Assembly (NCBI GenBank): GCA_964508975.1
Contig: CAZDVQ010000024.1
Span: forward strand, 1-58,605
Direction: 5' to 3'
Origin: CAZDVQ01 sp964508975
Lineage (GTDB): Bacteria > Bacteroidota > Bacteroidia > Chitinophagales > Saprospiraceae
DNA: 58,605 bases
The notes below the pieces were generated by a model. That model was given only the letters and a program-made list of their open reading frames with translations, was not told where the DNA came from and did no database searches. The number at the start of each line of letters is the position of its first letter. Position 1 is the stretch's first letter. Of the stretch, positions 44,508-53,114 are shown piece by piece. The position numbers and the translations under genes are program-made.

Positions 44508-45833
44508 ATGGCAAGTCCAGCTAATAGCAAGAAAAAACGCTCACCTTGGTTAATTCCCGGCATCGTCCTCGCCGTCATCGTGGTTGCAGGAATAGTGTTC
44601 TCGAAGAAAAATAAAGACACCGGTACCGCCGTGACCATGGAAGCCGTGGCCAAGCGCACGATTGTTGAAACCGTTTCGGCCAACGGGAAAGTTTACCCCG
44701 AAGAAGAACTGAAAATCAGCTCCGACGTGTCGGGTACGCTCGTTGATGTTTACGTAGTGGAAGGCGACTCGGTGAAAGAGGGCCAAATCCTGGCGCGCGT
44801 AAACCCAGATCAGCTAGAATCAGTAGTTGAACGCGCCGCAGCCGCGGCCGATGGCGCCCGTGCACAAGTACAAACCTTGAGCGCGCAGCTACAGCAAGCC
44901 AATGCTAACCTGCAAAACGCCCGCAACATCTTAGCCCGCCAGAAAAAACTCTACGATGATGGGGTAATTTCGACCGCCGACTACGAGAATGCCCAAACAG
45001 CCGTGCTTAGCGCAGAGGCCAACGTGGAGTCTATCCGCCAGAACATCAAGGCCAGCGAGTTTAACGTGGCCAGTGCCAACGCAACCGTGAAAGAACAACG
45101 CGTGAACCTGTCGCGCACGGCTATATACGCGCCCATGAGCGGCGTGGTGACCAATATCAGCCGCAAAAAAGGCGAGCAAGTGGTGGGTACCATCCAGATG
45201 GCCGGTACTGAAATCATGCGCATCGCCAACATGAAAGCCATCGAGGTGCGCGTGGATGTTTCAGAAAACGAAGTGATGAAAGTCAGCGTGGGCGATACCG
45301 CCGACATCGAGGTGGATGCGTACAGCAACCGCAAGTTCAAAGGTGTGGTGACGCATATCTCCAACTCGGCCAATAATCTCGATGCCGCTTTGGTGAGCAC
45401 CGACAAGGTTATCGAGTTTACGGTGAAGGTACACGTGCTAGAAAGTTCGTATGCCGACCTGACGGCTATTGGTCGTTCACCATTCTTGCCGGGCATGTCG
45501 GCCTCCGTTGAAATCCGGACCAACACCTTGGCCTCGGTGCTTAGCGTTCCGATTGGAGCCGTGACCACCCGAGCAAAAGAAGATGATAAAAATAAAAACA
45601 TTACAGATGCTGAGGTGTTAGAGGTGGTATTCATTCACCAAGCCGACACCGTCGAGATGCGTGAAGTAAGCACCGGCATCCAAGATGATAGCTACATTCA
45701 AGTTTTAAGTGGCTTAAAAGAAAAGGAAATGGTGGTTACGGGTCCTTATACCGCTATCTCCAAAGATTTAGAAGCGGGCAAAAAGGTACGCAAAGAAGAG
45801 AAGGAGAAGCTGTACAAGAGCTCCAAAAAATGA
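44508..45833 (+). CDS. HlyD/RND-type periplasmic adaptor protein
   Basis: 441 residues. N-terminal membrane anchor (WLIPGIVLAVIVVAGIVF), a biotinyl-lipoyl half (VSGTLVDVYVVEGDSVKEGQ), a coiled-coil hairpin (about 100-190, ARAQVQTLSAQLQQANANLQ), the return lipoyl half (IYAPMSGVVTNISRKKGEQV) and beta-barrel parts (VGDTADIEVDAYSNRKFKG). It bridges an inner-membrane pump to the TolC protein encoded just upstream. No ABC or RND pump gene follows; the next gene overlaps by 4 nt and is a glycosyltransferase-like protein. In related genomes an MacB-type ABC permease is usual, so the pump may lie elsewhere. Confidence 0.9.
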   Translation: MASPANSKKKRSPWLIPGIVLAVIVVAGIVFSKKNKDTGTAVTMEAVAKRTIVETVSANGKVYPEEELKISSDVSGTLVDVYVVEGDSVKEGQILARVNPDQLESVVERAAAAADGARAQVQTLSAQLQQANANLQNARNILARQKKLYDDGVISTADYENAQTAVLSAEANVESIRQNIKASEFNVASANATVKEQRVNLSRTAIYAPMSGVVTNISRKKGEQVVGTIQMAGTEIMRIANMKAIEVRVDVSENEVMKVSVGDTADIEVDAYSNRKFKGVVTHISNSANNLDAALVSTDKVIEFTVKVHVLESSYADLTAIGRSPFLPGMSASVEIRTNTLASVLSVPIGAVTTRAKEDDKNKNITDAEVLEVVFIHQADTVEMREVSTGIQDDSYIQVLSGLKEKEMVVTGPYTAISKDLEAGKKVRKEEKEKLYKSSKK

Positions 45834-46465
45834 CGTCCATAGCCAAAGCCAACTTATTAATATTTATCAAGAATCCAAAGGCCGGGCGGGTGAAAACCCG
45901 CCTGGCCGCCAGTATCGGTGATGCCGAGGCGCTTAAAGTTTACAAGCGCCTGTTGCAGCACGTAAATGAGCAAACCCTACAGCTTGATGTAGACAAAAAG
46001 CTGTACTACAGCGATTTTGTGGATTGGCTCGACGAGTGGGACGATAACCGCTACGCCAAGCTGCAACAAAGCGGTAAAGACCTAGGTGAACGCATGGAAA
46101 AGGCTTTTCACCAAGCTTTTCTCGAGCGCAAAAAAGGTAGTACCCAATTGGCGCTATCTACCGAGCCACGGCCAACAATTATTATTGGCAGCGATTGCCC
46201 GCAACTCACCCAACAAGCCCTGGAGCAAGCCTTTGAAAGCCTTCAACAATGTGATATGGTGATTGGCCCAGCCGAAGACGGTGGTTATTACCTCTTGGGC
46301 TTAAATTTCCACCAGGCCGATTTATTCAAAGGCATTGCCTGGAGTACCGAGCAGGTTTTTGAACAAACCATGCAAGTGGCTGCCCAGTTGGGCTTAAAGG
46401 TAACGGTGTTGCCCACCCTCCGCGATTTAGATACGGTGGATGATTTGCTAGCTTTGGGGTTTTAG
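45830..46465 (+). CDS. TIGR04282/DUF2064-type glycosyltransferase-like protein
   Basis: 211 residues. Begins with the nucleotidyl/glycosyltransferase A-like signature FIKNPKAGRVKTRLAASIGD and continues LGERMEKAFHQAF, IIIGSDCPQLTQQALEQAF and VIGPAEDGGYYLLGL, the conserved order of the family. Members have been linked to arsenosugar biosynthesis by gene context, but no ArsS or other arsenic gene is here, so that role is not supported locally. The ATG overlaps the adaptor's stop by 4 nt (ATGA), indicating translational coupling. Confidence 0.82.
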   Translation: MTSIAKANLLIFIKNPKAGRVKTRLAASIGDAEALKVYKRLLQHVNEQTLQLDVDKKLYYSDFVDWLDEWDDNRYAKLQQSGKDLGERMEKAFHQAFLERKKGSTQLALSTEPRPTIIIGSDCPQLTQQALEQAFESLQQCDMVIGPAEDGGYYLLGLNFHQADLFKGIAWSTEQVFEQTMQVAAQLGLKVTVLPTLRDLDTVDDLLALGF

Positions 46466-46471
46466 GGGCAG

Positions 46472-46569
46472 TTCTGCCCCCCTGTCTTCACTTCGTTCAG
46501 ACATCCCCCCACTCGCTTCGCTTCGCGTGGGGGGATGTCACCAGCGCTAGCGCAGTGACAGGGGGGCAG
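46472..46569. repeat. Nested double palindrome
   Basis: Outer arms TCTGCCCCCCTGTC (46472-46485) and GACAGGGGGGCAGA (46556-46569) match perfectly over 14 bp. Inside is a second perfect hairpin, GACATCCCCCCAC (46499-46511) and GTGGGGGGATGTC (46526-46538). It starts 6 nt after the preceding stop codon. It could act as a strong terminator or a mobile short element. Confidence 0.7.
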
Positions 46570-46576
46570 ACGGGCA

Positions 46577-46693
46577 TCGCCAAAATTGCGCCTCCCCCCG
46601 GCGCTGCACGCCGACCCCCTCCACTGCACAGACGCTGCGCGGCCGTTGGTAGCGGGGGTTGGGCCGAGCTTAGCTCGGCCGAGGGGGGACGCA
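46577..46693 (+). repeat. Mosaic intergenic repeat R2, module shared with 24004-24080
   Basis: CCCCTCCACTGCACAGACGC, TTGGTAGCGGGGGTTGGGCC and GAGCTTAGCTCGGCC also occur on the minus strand at 24080-24004. The stretch 46466-46907 is entirely repeats without a gene. Confidence 0.6.
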
Positions 46694-46764
46694 GCGGCAA
46701 AAACTGTACTAATCGTAGCGCCTGCTTAGGGCATGTCCGTTCATAGTTCATTGTTCATCTTTTC

Positions 46765-46871
46765 CTAGCGCCAGGTGCCCGGCGGGCGCGGCTGGAAGCC
46801 GCGGTGCGAAGCACGGAGCGAAGCGAACCCCAGAGGGGACCGCCGCCGCGCAGCGGCGGGGCGCCCAAAAA
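46765..46871 (+). repeat. GC-rich intergenic repeat R1, copy 10
   Basis: One of the cleanest copies: CTAGCGCCAGGTGCCCGGCG, GCGGCTGGAAGCCGC hairpin, CGGAGCGAAGCGAACCCC, CCGCCGCGCAGCGGCGG hairpin and GGGGCGCCCAAAA. Confidence 0.78.
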
Positions 46872-46907
46872 CCTATCCTCTAAAATTCATCGTTCAAGTG
46901 TAATACC

Positions 46908-47672
46908 ATGAACCCTCGTGTAAAAGCCCTGCTGGATGCCAAGCTGCTGGAATATAACCAGCCCGGCTTTATTGCTGACGACCCTATTTCAATCCCGCAT
47001 CGGTTTAGCCAGAAACAAGATATTGAAATCACTGCTTTTTGGGTGGCCATGCTGGCCTGGGGACAACGCAAGAGCATTATCAACAGTGCCAACAAGCTGA
47101 TTGCCTTGATGGATAACGCGCCCCACGACTTTGTGCTGAACCATGCCGAAACCGACCGCAAGCGTTTTCTGGATTTTGTACACCGTACCTTCAACGCCAC
47201 GGATGCCTTGTATTTCCTCGATTTTTTCCAGCGGTACTACCAGCAGCACGATAGCTTGGAGCAAGCCTTTTCGCGGTTTATCAGTCCTGCCGATGAGCAC
47301 GTGGAAGCGGCTTTAATTGGTTTTCACCGTTTATTTTTTGACCGTCCTTACGCGCCGCAGCGCACGCGTAAACACGTGAGCACGCCCGAGCGAAAATCGA
47401 CTTGCAAGCGGCTCAACATGTTTTTGCGCTGGATGGTGCGGCAAGATAACGCCGGCGTCGATTTTGGTATCTGGCAGGAGGTAAAGCCCGGCCAACTGCT
47501 CGTGCCACTGGATGTACACGTAGAGCGCCAAGCCCGGATGTTGGGCCTCATTGAGCGCAAACAAACCGATTGGCAAACGGTGTTGGAGCTAAGCGCAACG
47601 CTGCGTCAACTTGACCCCTCGGACCCCGTGAAATACGATTATGCGTTGTTTGGGATGGGGTTGGAGCGTTAA
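46908..47672 (+). CDS. TIGR02757 (DUF2400) family protein
   Basis: 254 residues. Begins LLDAKLLEYNQPGFIADDPI and contains EITAFWVAMLAWGQRKSIIN, RKRFLDFVHRTFNATDALYF, KSTCKRLNMFLRWMVRQDN, VDFGIW, LLVPLDVHVERQARML and DPVKYDYALFGMGLER, which together match TIGR02757. The fold has been compared to the helix-hairpin-helix DNA-glycosylase group, but no activity is established. No signal peptide. It converges with the Rpn-like gene, overlapping it by 4 nt. Confidence 0.85.
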   Translation: MNPRVKALLDAKLLEYNQPGFIADDPISIPHRFSQKQDIEITAFWVAMLAWGQRKSIINSANKLIALMDNAPHDFVLNHAETDRKRFLDFVHRTFNATDALYFLDFFQRYYQQHDSLEQAFSRFISPADEHVEAALIGFHRLFFDRPYAPQRTRKHVSTPERKSTCKRLNMFLRWMVRQDNAGVDFGIWQEVKPGQLLVPLDVHVERQARMLGLIERKQTDWQTVLELSATLRQLDPSDPVKYDYALFGMGLER

Positions 47673-48553
47673 ATCAAACCCAATTCTTTAGCTTCTTGTA
47701 TGGCGGACTCTACTATTGACTGCTCTACGCCTAAAGTAAGGGCAATAGTTTGAATATCATGCCCTTTTTTATATTGATCAATAATTTCTAGGGCAAGCCG
47801 CACGCCTTCTTCCTTTCCTTTTTCGATGCCTTTTTCGATGCCTTCGAGATTGCCTTTTTGAATTCCTTTATTGTATAGGTAGTCGGTTTCAACGTCTTCA
47901 AGTTCAATGTAGATGGGCATGGTGTTGAAGTTTTCGATTAAAAGATGGTCAAATTTACGTAAACGTGCTAAGTTGAGCAACTGTGCGTGATATTTTTTTA
48001 GTTTGTTGAGGTCATGACAACATTGATGCAATTTTATGACTATAGAACGCAAAACTTGTTCTGTTTGTTCCTTGCTAAACTTGGCAAACACTGCGAAGAT
48101 AATCACCTCGGGCACTTGGGAGGAGAGGAATTGCTCTGGGTCCAGCTCATTCAGCGTGATGATGTCGTACTCAAAATGTGAACGAAGCCCTGTAAGCTGC
48201 CGAACCATGCGATGTGGCTTAGAGTCTAGATAGATAACTATTTGCCAAACGGGTAGTTTGTATTTTTGGCTAATCAAGCCATAATAAACCAGCATCCTAT
48301 AGTGCATTTCAGGGTCGGTTCTAGATTGGAATTCCATATGAACCAACAGGCGTGTACCATCTGCTTGTGTCACCTCGTACAACATGTCAAGTTCTCGTTC
48401 CAAGGTACTTTGTAGCTTGCCGGGCAAAGGTTTTATGTTAATCCATCTCGCATCAGGGGTCAGTGCCTTGAACAACTCCAGGGCATTTTCCTTGATGATT
48501 TTATCATAGATGTTCCCTGTATCGGGTATGGGGGGAATCGGTTTGTTTTCCAT
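47669..48553 (-). CDS. Rpn-family PD-(D/E)XK nuclease
   Basis: 294 residues from the Met at 48553 (MENKPIPPIPDTG). The N-terminal domain resembles Rpn/YhgA recombination-promoting nucleases: ERELDMLYEV and LLVHMEFQSRTDP give the Asp and the ExQ of a PD-(D/E)XK site, and MHYRMLVYYGLISQKYKLPV follows. The C-terminal half has near-repeats KGNLEGIEKGIEKGKEEG, then a short helix-turn-helix-like end (IQTIALTLGVEQSIVESAI). Such proteins are DNA endonucleases with RecA-independent recombination effects and often vary in copy number. Convergent with, and overlapping by 4 nt, the TIGR02757 gene. Confidence 0.78.
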   Translation of the reverse strand: MENKPIPPIPDTGNIYDKIIKENALELFKALTPDARWINIKPLPGKLQSTLERELDMLYEVTQADGTRLLVHMEFQSRTDPEMHYRMLVYYGLISQKYKLPVWQIVIYLDSKPHRMVRQLTGLRSHFEYDIITLNELDPEQFLSSQVPEVIIFAVFAKFSKEQTEQVLRSIVIKLHQCCHDLNKLKKYHAQLLNLARLRKFDHLLIENFNTMPIYIELEDVETDYLYNKGIQKGNLEGIEKGIEKGKEEGVRLALEIIDQYKKGHDIQTIALTLGVEQSIVESAIQEAKELGLI

Positions 48554-48919
48554 GTCGCAAAGTTCTGGCGACTGGCCCATTAAACCTATTCGACTGGGTT
48601 ATACTTGACCCGTTTAGGTAATACTATATTACAATTTGCGAAATTTTTGGAATATCGCCCCCGTCTAAGCCCCAACGACACATTTTCCGCTCCAATCTCC
48701 TCTCTTCTATCTCCGCTCTCCTATCTAAGCCCCGTGGCCCACATTGACCACGGGGACCGCCCAAAATGAATAAATGATAAAGGGAATAAATGAATAAACG
48801 ACATGCACGGCACTTACCTTAATGTACCAATTAAAGGGTACATACTTACACGTATATAGACTCTGTAATTTGATAGGTATTTGTTTTCGGTATTCTAAAA
48901 TGCCGTAGACTTACGCCCG
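48554..48919. other. Non-coding stretch with hairpins
   Basis: No gene seen. It holds a pyrimidine-rich run near 48680-48725, a perfect hairpin CCCCGTGG (48730-48737) / CCACGGGG (48748-48755) followed by CCGCCCAAAAT, which resembles the R1 right border, then AT-rich DNA with GTACCAATTAAAGGGTAC. Confidence 0.5.
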
Positions 48920-50350
48920 CTAGTCCTCGCGACTACCGTCAGCAGCCATACGCACCATTTTTGGTTGGAACATGGCCACCACGTCAACCAGCTCGGTTTG
49001 CGCTTGCATCACCTCGTGGATGTTTTTGTAGGCCATCGGTGCCTCGTCGAGACCACCGCCAATCAAGGTTACGCCGTGTAGTTTCAACTCGTCGCGCAGG
49101 GCTTGCTTGGTCCCAGCCTTGATGGCCTTGGTTCGGCTCATCTGTCGACCAGCGCCGTGCGAGGCTGATTGCAACGCGCTTTCAACTCCTTTTCCGCGCA
49201 CCAAGAAGCCTGGTGCCGTCATGCTACCTGGGATAATACCCATCACGCCTTTGGCGGCAGGGGTTGCTCCTTTACGGTGTACAATCACTTCCTCGCCGTT
49301 CCAGATCTCTTTCCAGGCGAAGTTATGGTGGTTTTCTACCTTGGCCAACACGTGGCCACCGATGGCTGCCGTCAGTTTTCGGTGGATGACCTCGTGGCAG
49401 GCCGAGGCGTAATCGCCAGCCAGGTTCATGGCCAACCAGTACTCCATACCTTCTTGGCTATCCAGCGACAAGTACGCTAGGTTTTGGGCTTCTTGCGGCA
49501 ATTTACACAGGCTCTTGGCCAACTTGGTGTAATGCCCGGCAATGGTTGCCCCGAAACCGCGTGAACCAGAGTGGGTCAACAAAGCCACGTATCGGCCTTT
49601 TGGTATACCCAGGACCTCGTCGGCCTGGGCAAACTCAATGATGCCCCACTCCACGAAATGGTTTCCACCACCCGAGCTCCCCAGTTGGGAATAAGCCTTA
49701 TCACGCAGGTTTTTCACGAAAGGGTTGATGTTGAACAAGTCGTTTTCCAGCACGGCATGGTCGCTCTTGTACTGTGGTTTAAAGCCATGTCCAGCGCCAA
49801 ACAAGCTATGGGCAATCAACTCGCGTTTGTACTTGGCCTCGTTTTCCAAGAAATGGCTTTCCGGGATATCGTAGATACTCAAGGCCATTCGGCAACCGAT
49901 GTCCACGCCCACGCCGTAAGGTATAATCGCATTCCGGGTAGCCAACACCCCGCCGATAGGCAGGCCGTAGCCCTGGTGGGCATCTGGCATCAAGGCCCCG
50001 GCCACGGTAACGGGTAGTTTCATGGCGGTTTTCATCTGTAGGTGGGCGCCTTCCTCGATATGTTCGGTCCCGAACACGGCGTACTCGGCAGGGTTTTCCA
50101 ACAGCTCGATACAGGCATCGGCTTCGGCTTGCTCGGCGATATCCAATAGGCAGCGGGCTACTTGGTTAAAGTATTCCATATCCAAGAAATCGGCTGGGTT
50201 TTCCAGCACTTGTTGCAGGGTTTGCAGCAAGATCTCGGCTGGCATATGCGGCAAGTGTTGCTCGGCGATTTGCAAGGCAATACCGATGGCCTTGTTCTCG
50301 GCATAGCCGAGGGCGAGGAGATGTTCTCCGCCTATAATATTATTTTTCAT
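48920..50350 (-). CDS. rtcB: RtcB family RNA ligase
   Basis: 476 residues. Joins RNA 3'-phosphate or 2',3'-cyclic-phosphate ends to 5'-OH ends with GTP and Mn, repairing RNAs cut by toxin nucleases. Metal and nucleotide motifs are all present: LMPDAHQGYGLPIGGVLA, YGVGVDIGCRM (Cys ligand), QLGSSGGGNHFVEW, ALLTHSGSRGFG, NHHNFAWKE and SASHGAGRQMSR with the guanylylated His. The C-terminus (DEAPMAYKNIHEVM, VDVVAMFQP) is complete. The start lies 11 nt inside the end of an upstream HEPN-like gene on the same strand, so co-expression is likely. Base composition is like the core genome, unlike the three AT-rich genes upstream. Confidence 0.92.
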   Translation of the reverse strand: MKNNIIGGEHLLALGYAENKAIGIALQIAEQHLPHMPAEILLQTLQQVLENPADFLDMEYFNQVARCLLDIAEQAEADACIELLENPAEYAVFGTEHIEEGAHLQMKTAMKLPVTVAGALMPDAHQGYGLPIGGVLATRNAIIPYGVGVDIGCRMALSIYDIPESHFLENEAKYKRELIAHSLFGAGHGFKPQYKSDHAVLENDLFNINPFVKNLRDKAYSQLGSSGGGNHFVEWGIIEFAQADEVLGIPKGRYVALLTHSGSRGFGATIAGHYTKLAKSLCKLPQEAQNLAYLSLDSQEGMEYWLAMNLAGDYASACHEVIHRKLTAAIGGHVLAKVENHHNFAWKEIWNGEEVIVHRKGATPAAKGVMGIIPGSMTAPGFLVRGKGVESALQSASHGAGRQMSRTKAIKAGTKQALRDELKLHGVTLIGGGLDEAPMAYKNIHEVMQAQTELVDVVAMFQPKMVRMAADGSRED

Positions 50351-51035
50351 AGTATGGATTTAACTCCACAAAAGTCAATTTTACTAATAATTTTAAAAAT
50401 TCAAAGGACTTTTGCGTAAATTCATTCACAAAGCCTTGTGATGTTATTTGATAAGACCTATGAACACCAGGTTTTCCATCTAATAAGCAATGATAGTTTG
50501 AATTCAAAAGAATTCCATCCAGTTTTTGTAGGAATGATTCGAAGTTGTCCTGTTTTGCGCTGAAATAAAAACTACCCATGGGATAATGGGCAAATTGGTT
50601 TCTCAGTATTCTAAATAGGTATATTTGAGTTCGTAATGACTGAAATTCCTGGGATAAATTTACATCTTTAAGCAGATTATTCATGGCATCTTCTGGGCTT
50701 GAATAAGTTACAATTTCTGTGGGCTCTAAATTTTTGCACCTCCATTGGTAATGAAAAAGTATGTTGTTTATAGAATTATCTAATAGAATAGTCAATTCAA
50801 TCAATGCGTTTTTAAACATTATAGAGTGAGTTATGCTTTCTACCCCTGCTTTCTTTTCCAATGAATTATTTATAATGCATTCGCTAGCAAAAGAATAAAT
50901 ATTAATCACATTGTTCACACCCGCAGCATATTCTTGAGGGAGTCCATGCACTAAATTATCCCAAAAATTCTTGCCAAGCTTGTCATTTGTGGTTATTGAT
51001 GAAAATAATATTGAATGCCTTTTCCTTTTATTCAT
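50340..51035 (-). CDS. HEPN-like protein with RNxFAH motif
   Basis: 231 residues, AT-rich, no named family recognised. Mostly helical by eye. FRILRNQFAHYPMG places Arg145, Asn146 and His150 in the Rx4H pattern with Asn next to Arg, the usual active-site motif of HEPN RNases. The protein is too short for more than one domain. HEPN domains cleave RNA, often tRNA or invader transcripts, and are common in toxins and defence proteins. Its 3' end overlaps rtcB by 11 nt. It follows the next HEPN-like gene by 48 nt. The assignment rests on the motif and helical content only. Confidence 0.55.
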   Translation of the reverse strand: MNKRKRHSILFSSITTNDKLGKNFWDNLVHGLPQEYAAGVNNVINIYSFASECIINNSLEKKAGVESITHSIMFKNALIELTILLDNSINNILFHYQWRCKNLEPTEIVTYSSPEDAMNNLLKDVNLSQEFQSLRTQIYLFRILRNQFAHYPMGSFYFSAKQDNFESFLQKLDGILLNSNYHCLLDGKPGVHRSYQITSQGFVNEFTQKSFEFLKLLVKLTFVELNPYYEK

Positions 51036-51083
51036 GATGGAGTAATATTAATTATTCGGAATACTAAAATATGTTTCAAAAAA

Positions 51084-51944
51084 CTATTCACGGTCTTTCA
51101 TCCAAACCCAGGAAGTGTAATCGTTCGAGCTCGCACGCGGGGAAATTTCATCTAATTCATAGGTGCCATCTTCTTGCAAAACATTAATCAATAGAGGCCC
51201 ATCTATTGCCTTACGCAAGTAAATATTACCATAAAATTCAAAATACTGCAATAGGTAATCATGGACAAGCAGCGTTTTATGAATTATTTCAGCCCATTGC
51301 TTAAACGAAAGGCTGTAAACGGAATCGAGATTTTCCTTAGCATTTCCATATCCAATATTATTACCCATGAAAAAGTATTGAGAGTGTGCAATCGAGTTTC
51401 GAATTTGCGTATTGTAGATATCTTTAACTAGCTTTGAAAATTTCGGACAAGAAACCTCTGTAGGCTTAATAATTTTTTCTAAGATGAAAGAGCTTCTCCT
51501 ATAAAGTTCCCTTGAGAGATCGTTCCATCTATAATTTTTATGATTAGCTAAATTGATAAGTTGATGAATTTTTTTTAAGGTCATTTCGGATTCCCAAAAT
51601 TTCAGGTAAATTTGTTTTTCAATGTTGATGGAATAGAGTTCTGTATTTTTCAGTTTTGTATCTAATTGGGCCTGCACTTCAAACTCTTCCATCGTTCCAG
51701 GAAGTTTGTAAGCCTCTCGGTGGAGTATTAAAAATTGATTTACGGTGGACTCGCAGTGCCCTATTATATCAGGTCCCAAGCAACGCTTAGTCTCTCCGTT
51801 TGCATCTTTTTGAAAACATGCATGGGCAATAACTAGCAGTAAATCCTGCTCATGCTTTTGGTTCTGAAAAGCATTTTTAAATAGTTCTTCAACAGCTTGA
51901 CCTACTTCGTCTCTGTATTCCTTAACAATTTCATCAAAAATCAT
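51084..51944 (-). CDS. HEPN-like protein with RNxIAH motif
   Basis: 286 residues, AT-rich. Not recognised as a named family. IYNTQIRNSIAHSQYF gives Arg182, Asn183 and His187, again the HEPN Rx4H motif, after a helical region (FWESEMTLKKIHQLINLANH). An N-terminal part has a Cys/His set (AHACFQKD, KRCLGPDIIGHCES) that might bind a metal. The C-terminal 70 residues are a separate small unit (FYGNIYLRKAIDGPLLINV). It lies between two genes of similar composition on the same strand. Confidence 0.55.
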   Translation of the reverse strand: MIFDEIVKEYRDEVGQAVEELFKNAFQNQKHEQDLLLVIAHACFQKDANGETKRCLGPDIIGHCESTVNQFLILHREAYKLPGTMEEFEVQAQLDTKLKNTELYSINIEKQIYLKFWESEMTLKKIHQLINLANHKNYRWNDLSRELYRRSSFILEKIIKPTEVSCPKFSKLVKDIYNTQIRNSIAHSQYFFMGNNIGYGNAKENLDSVYSLSFKQWAEIIHKTLLVHDYLLQYFEFYGNIYLRKAIDGPLLINVLQEDGTYELDEISPRASSNDYTSWVWMKDRE

Positions 51945-52023
51945 GATTTGAGATTTAGAAGATTATTAGATTTTTTAGTTTTAAACTGGAATTTACATCA
52001 AGATTTAGCCATGATGATAGTGC

Positions 52024-52944
52024 TTAGCTTTTTTTATGAGGTGTAGATATTTTAACAGTTGTTTTTATTTGAACAATTCCTTTGTTAATAGAATTGCTTT
52101 TCTCTATTACGTCCTTGCCAAAAATGGGTACTTCAACAGGTAAATTTGCTTTCACATCTTTTTCAAATTTCAAAGATAGTCTCCGGAAATTGATTAAACT
52201 ATATATCAACTCCGAGCAAAACAACGTCATTTTATAATCCCTTTCATGGTTTTGAATTTTTGTCACAACACTCAGTTCATCTTTTTTAGATCCTTTTGTG
52301 TAGAAAGACATTGAGTCTTCTAGGTTAACATTCATAAGTGGTTTAACGGTCTTAGGATCGACAAATGTAACTTTAGAAAACATCGGTACAATTCTAAGTC
52401 CATGTTTATAAGAATTGTACTCTGTTCGATCTGAAAAGTCTTTGGCGAGAATAGTAATACCATATTTTATGGCGCCAATGCTTTCCAAAATATCTTTAAT
52501 AAATTCTTTATTATTAAATATGCCCATATAGAACAAATAATGTCCAACGGTAACGTGATGTCCTTGAAAGTTTATTTTTTTATCTAGAAAATTTAGAATT
52601 TCAGGATTTTCCGCTATCCGATTTATGAAGGCGTAATTCTTCTGCCAATTAGAATTTGTAATATTGAAAAGAATATTTTTATCATCAAAACTTTCCTTTC
52701 CATCAGGATTGAGCGCAAACAGTAGCTCAAAAAAACTTTCAATAGCATGAAAGTAATTTTGGCGAAGTTCGCTTTTGAGGGTTCTACGAATAGAATCTCT
52801 ATCTTCATCAGAAGTATCCTCTCCAAAGAACTCTTTTAGATAGTTTTCCTCTAGTCCAGCTATCATTTTGTTTAAATAAGTAGCTTTGTACTTGTGGTAC
52901 TTAGAAATGTAAGATTGGTAAAATAATTCTGGCTCAAAATACAT
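52024..52944 (-). CDS. Hypothetical protein with YNxxKHG motif, possibly HEPN-like
   Basis: 306 residues, AT-rich, no named family recognised. Helical; the segment FSDRTEYNSYKHGLRI (about 170-185) has the YNxxKHG sequence that I have seen in uncharacterised, HEPN-like helical proteins, but the Arg-His spacing is longer than in the two genes downstream, so the link is weak. The last 60 residues are beta-like (VPIFGKD, GIVQIKTTVKIS). It is first in a possible operon of three AT-rich genes ending in rtcB, though the 79-nt gap to the next gene leaves room for separate promoters. Confidence 0.5.
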   Translation of the reverse strand: MYFEPELFYQSYISKYHKYKATYLNKMIAGLEENYLKEFFGEDTSDEDRDSIRRTLKSELRQNYFHAIESFFELLFALNPDGKESFDDKNILFNITNSNWQKNYAFINRIAENPEILNFLDKKINFQGHHVTVGHYLFYMGIFNNKEFIKDILESIGAIKYGITILAKDFSDRTEYNSYKHGLRIVPMFSKVTFVDPKTVKPLMNVNLEDSMSFYTKGSKKDELSVVTKIQNHERDYKMTLFCSELIYSLINFRRLSLKFEKDVKANLPVEVPIFGKDVIEKSNSINKGIVQIKTTVKISTPHKKS

Positions 52945-52988
52945 GATTCGTTATTTTTCAATGTAATAGAAAGTAAGTTAAACGAGGA

Positions 52989-53016
52989 ATGTAGGGGCAG
53001 GGCTCGCCCCTGCCCA
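52989..53016 (+). repeat. Short GC palindrome, second copy
   Basis: ATGTAGGGGCAGGGCTCGCC continuing CCTGCCC is the inverse complement of 13542-13570 with one mismatch over about 27 nt; the arms GGGCAGGG and CCCTGCCC fold back on themselves in both copies. Confidence 0.55.
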
Positions 53017-53114
53017 ACAACATCGCGGTTTTTGGGGCTTAGGAATCAGGTTTCAGCTGCTAGGCATCAGTATAATAACTAACCCCTAATAACTAAAACC
53101 TAATCCCTCACACC

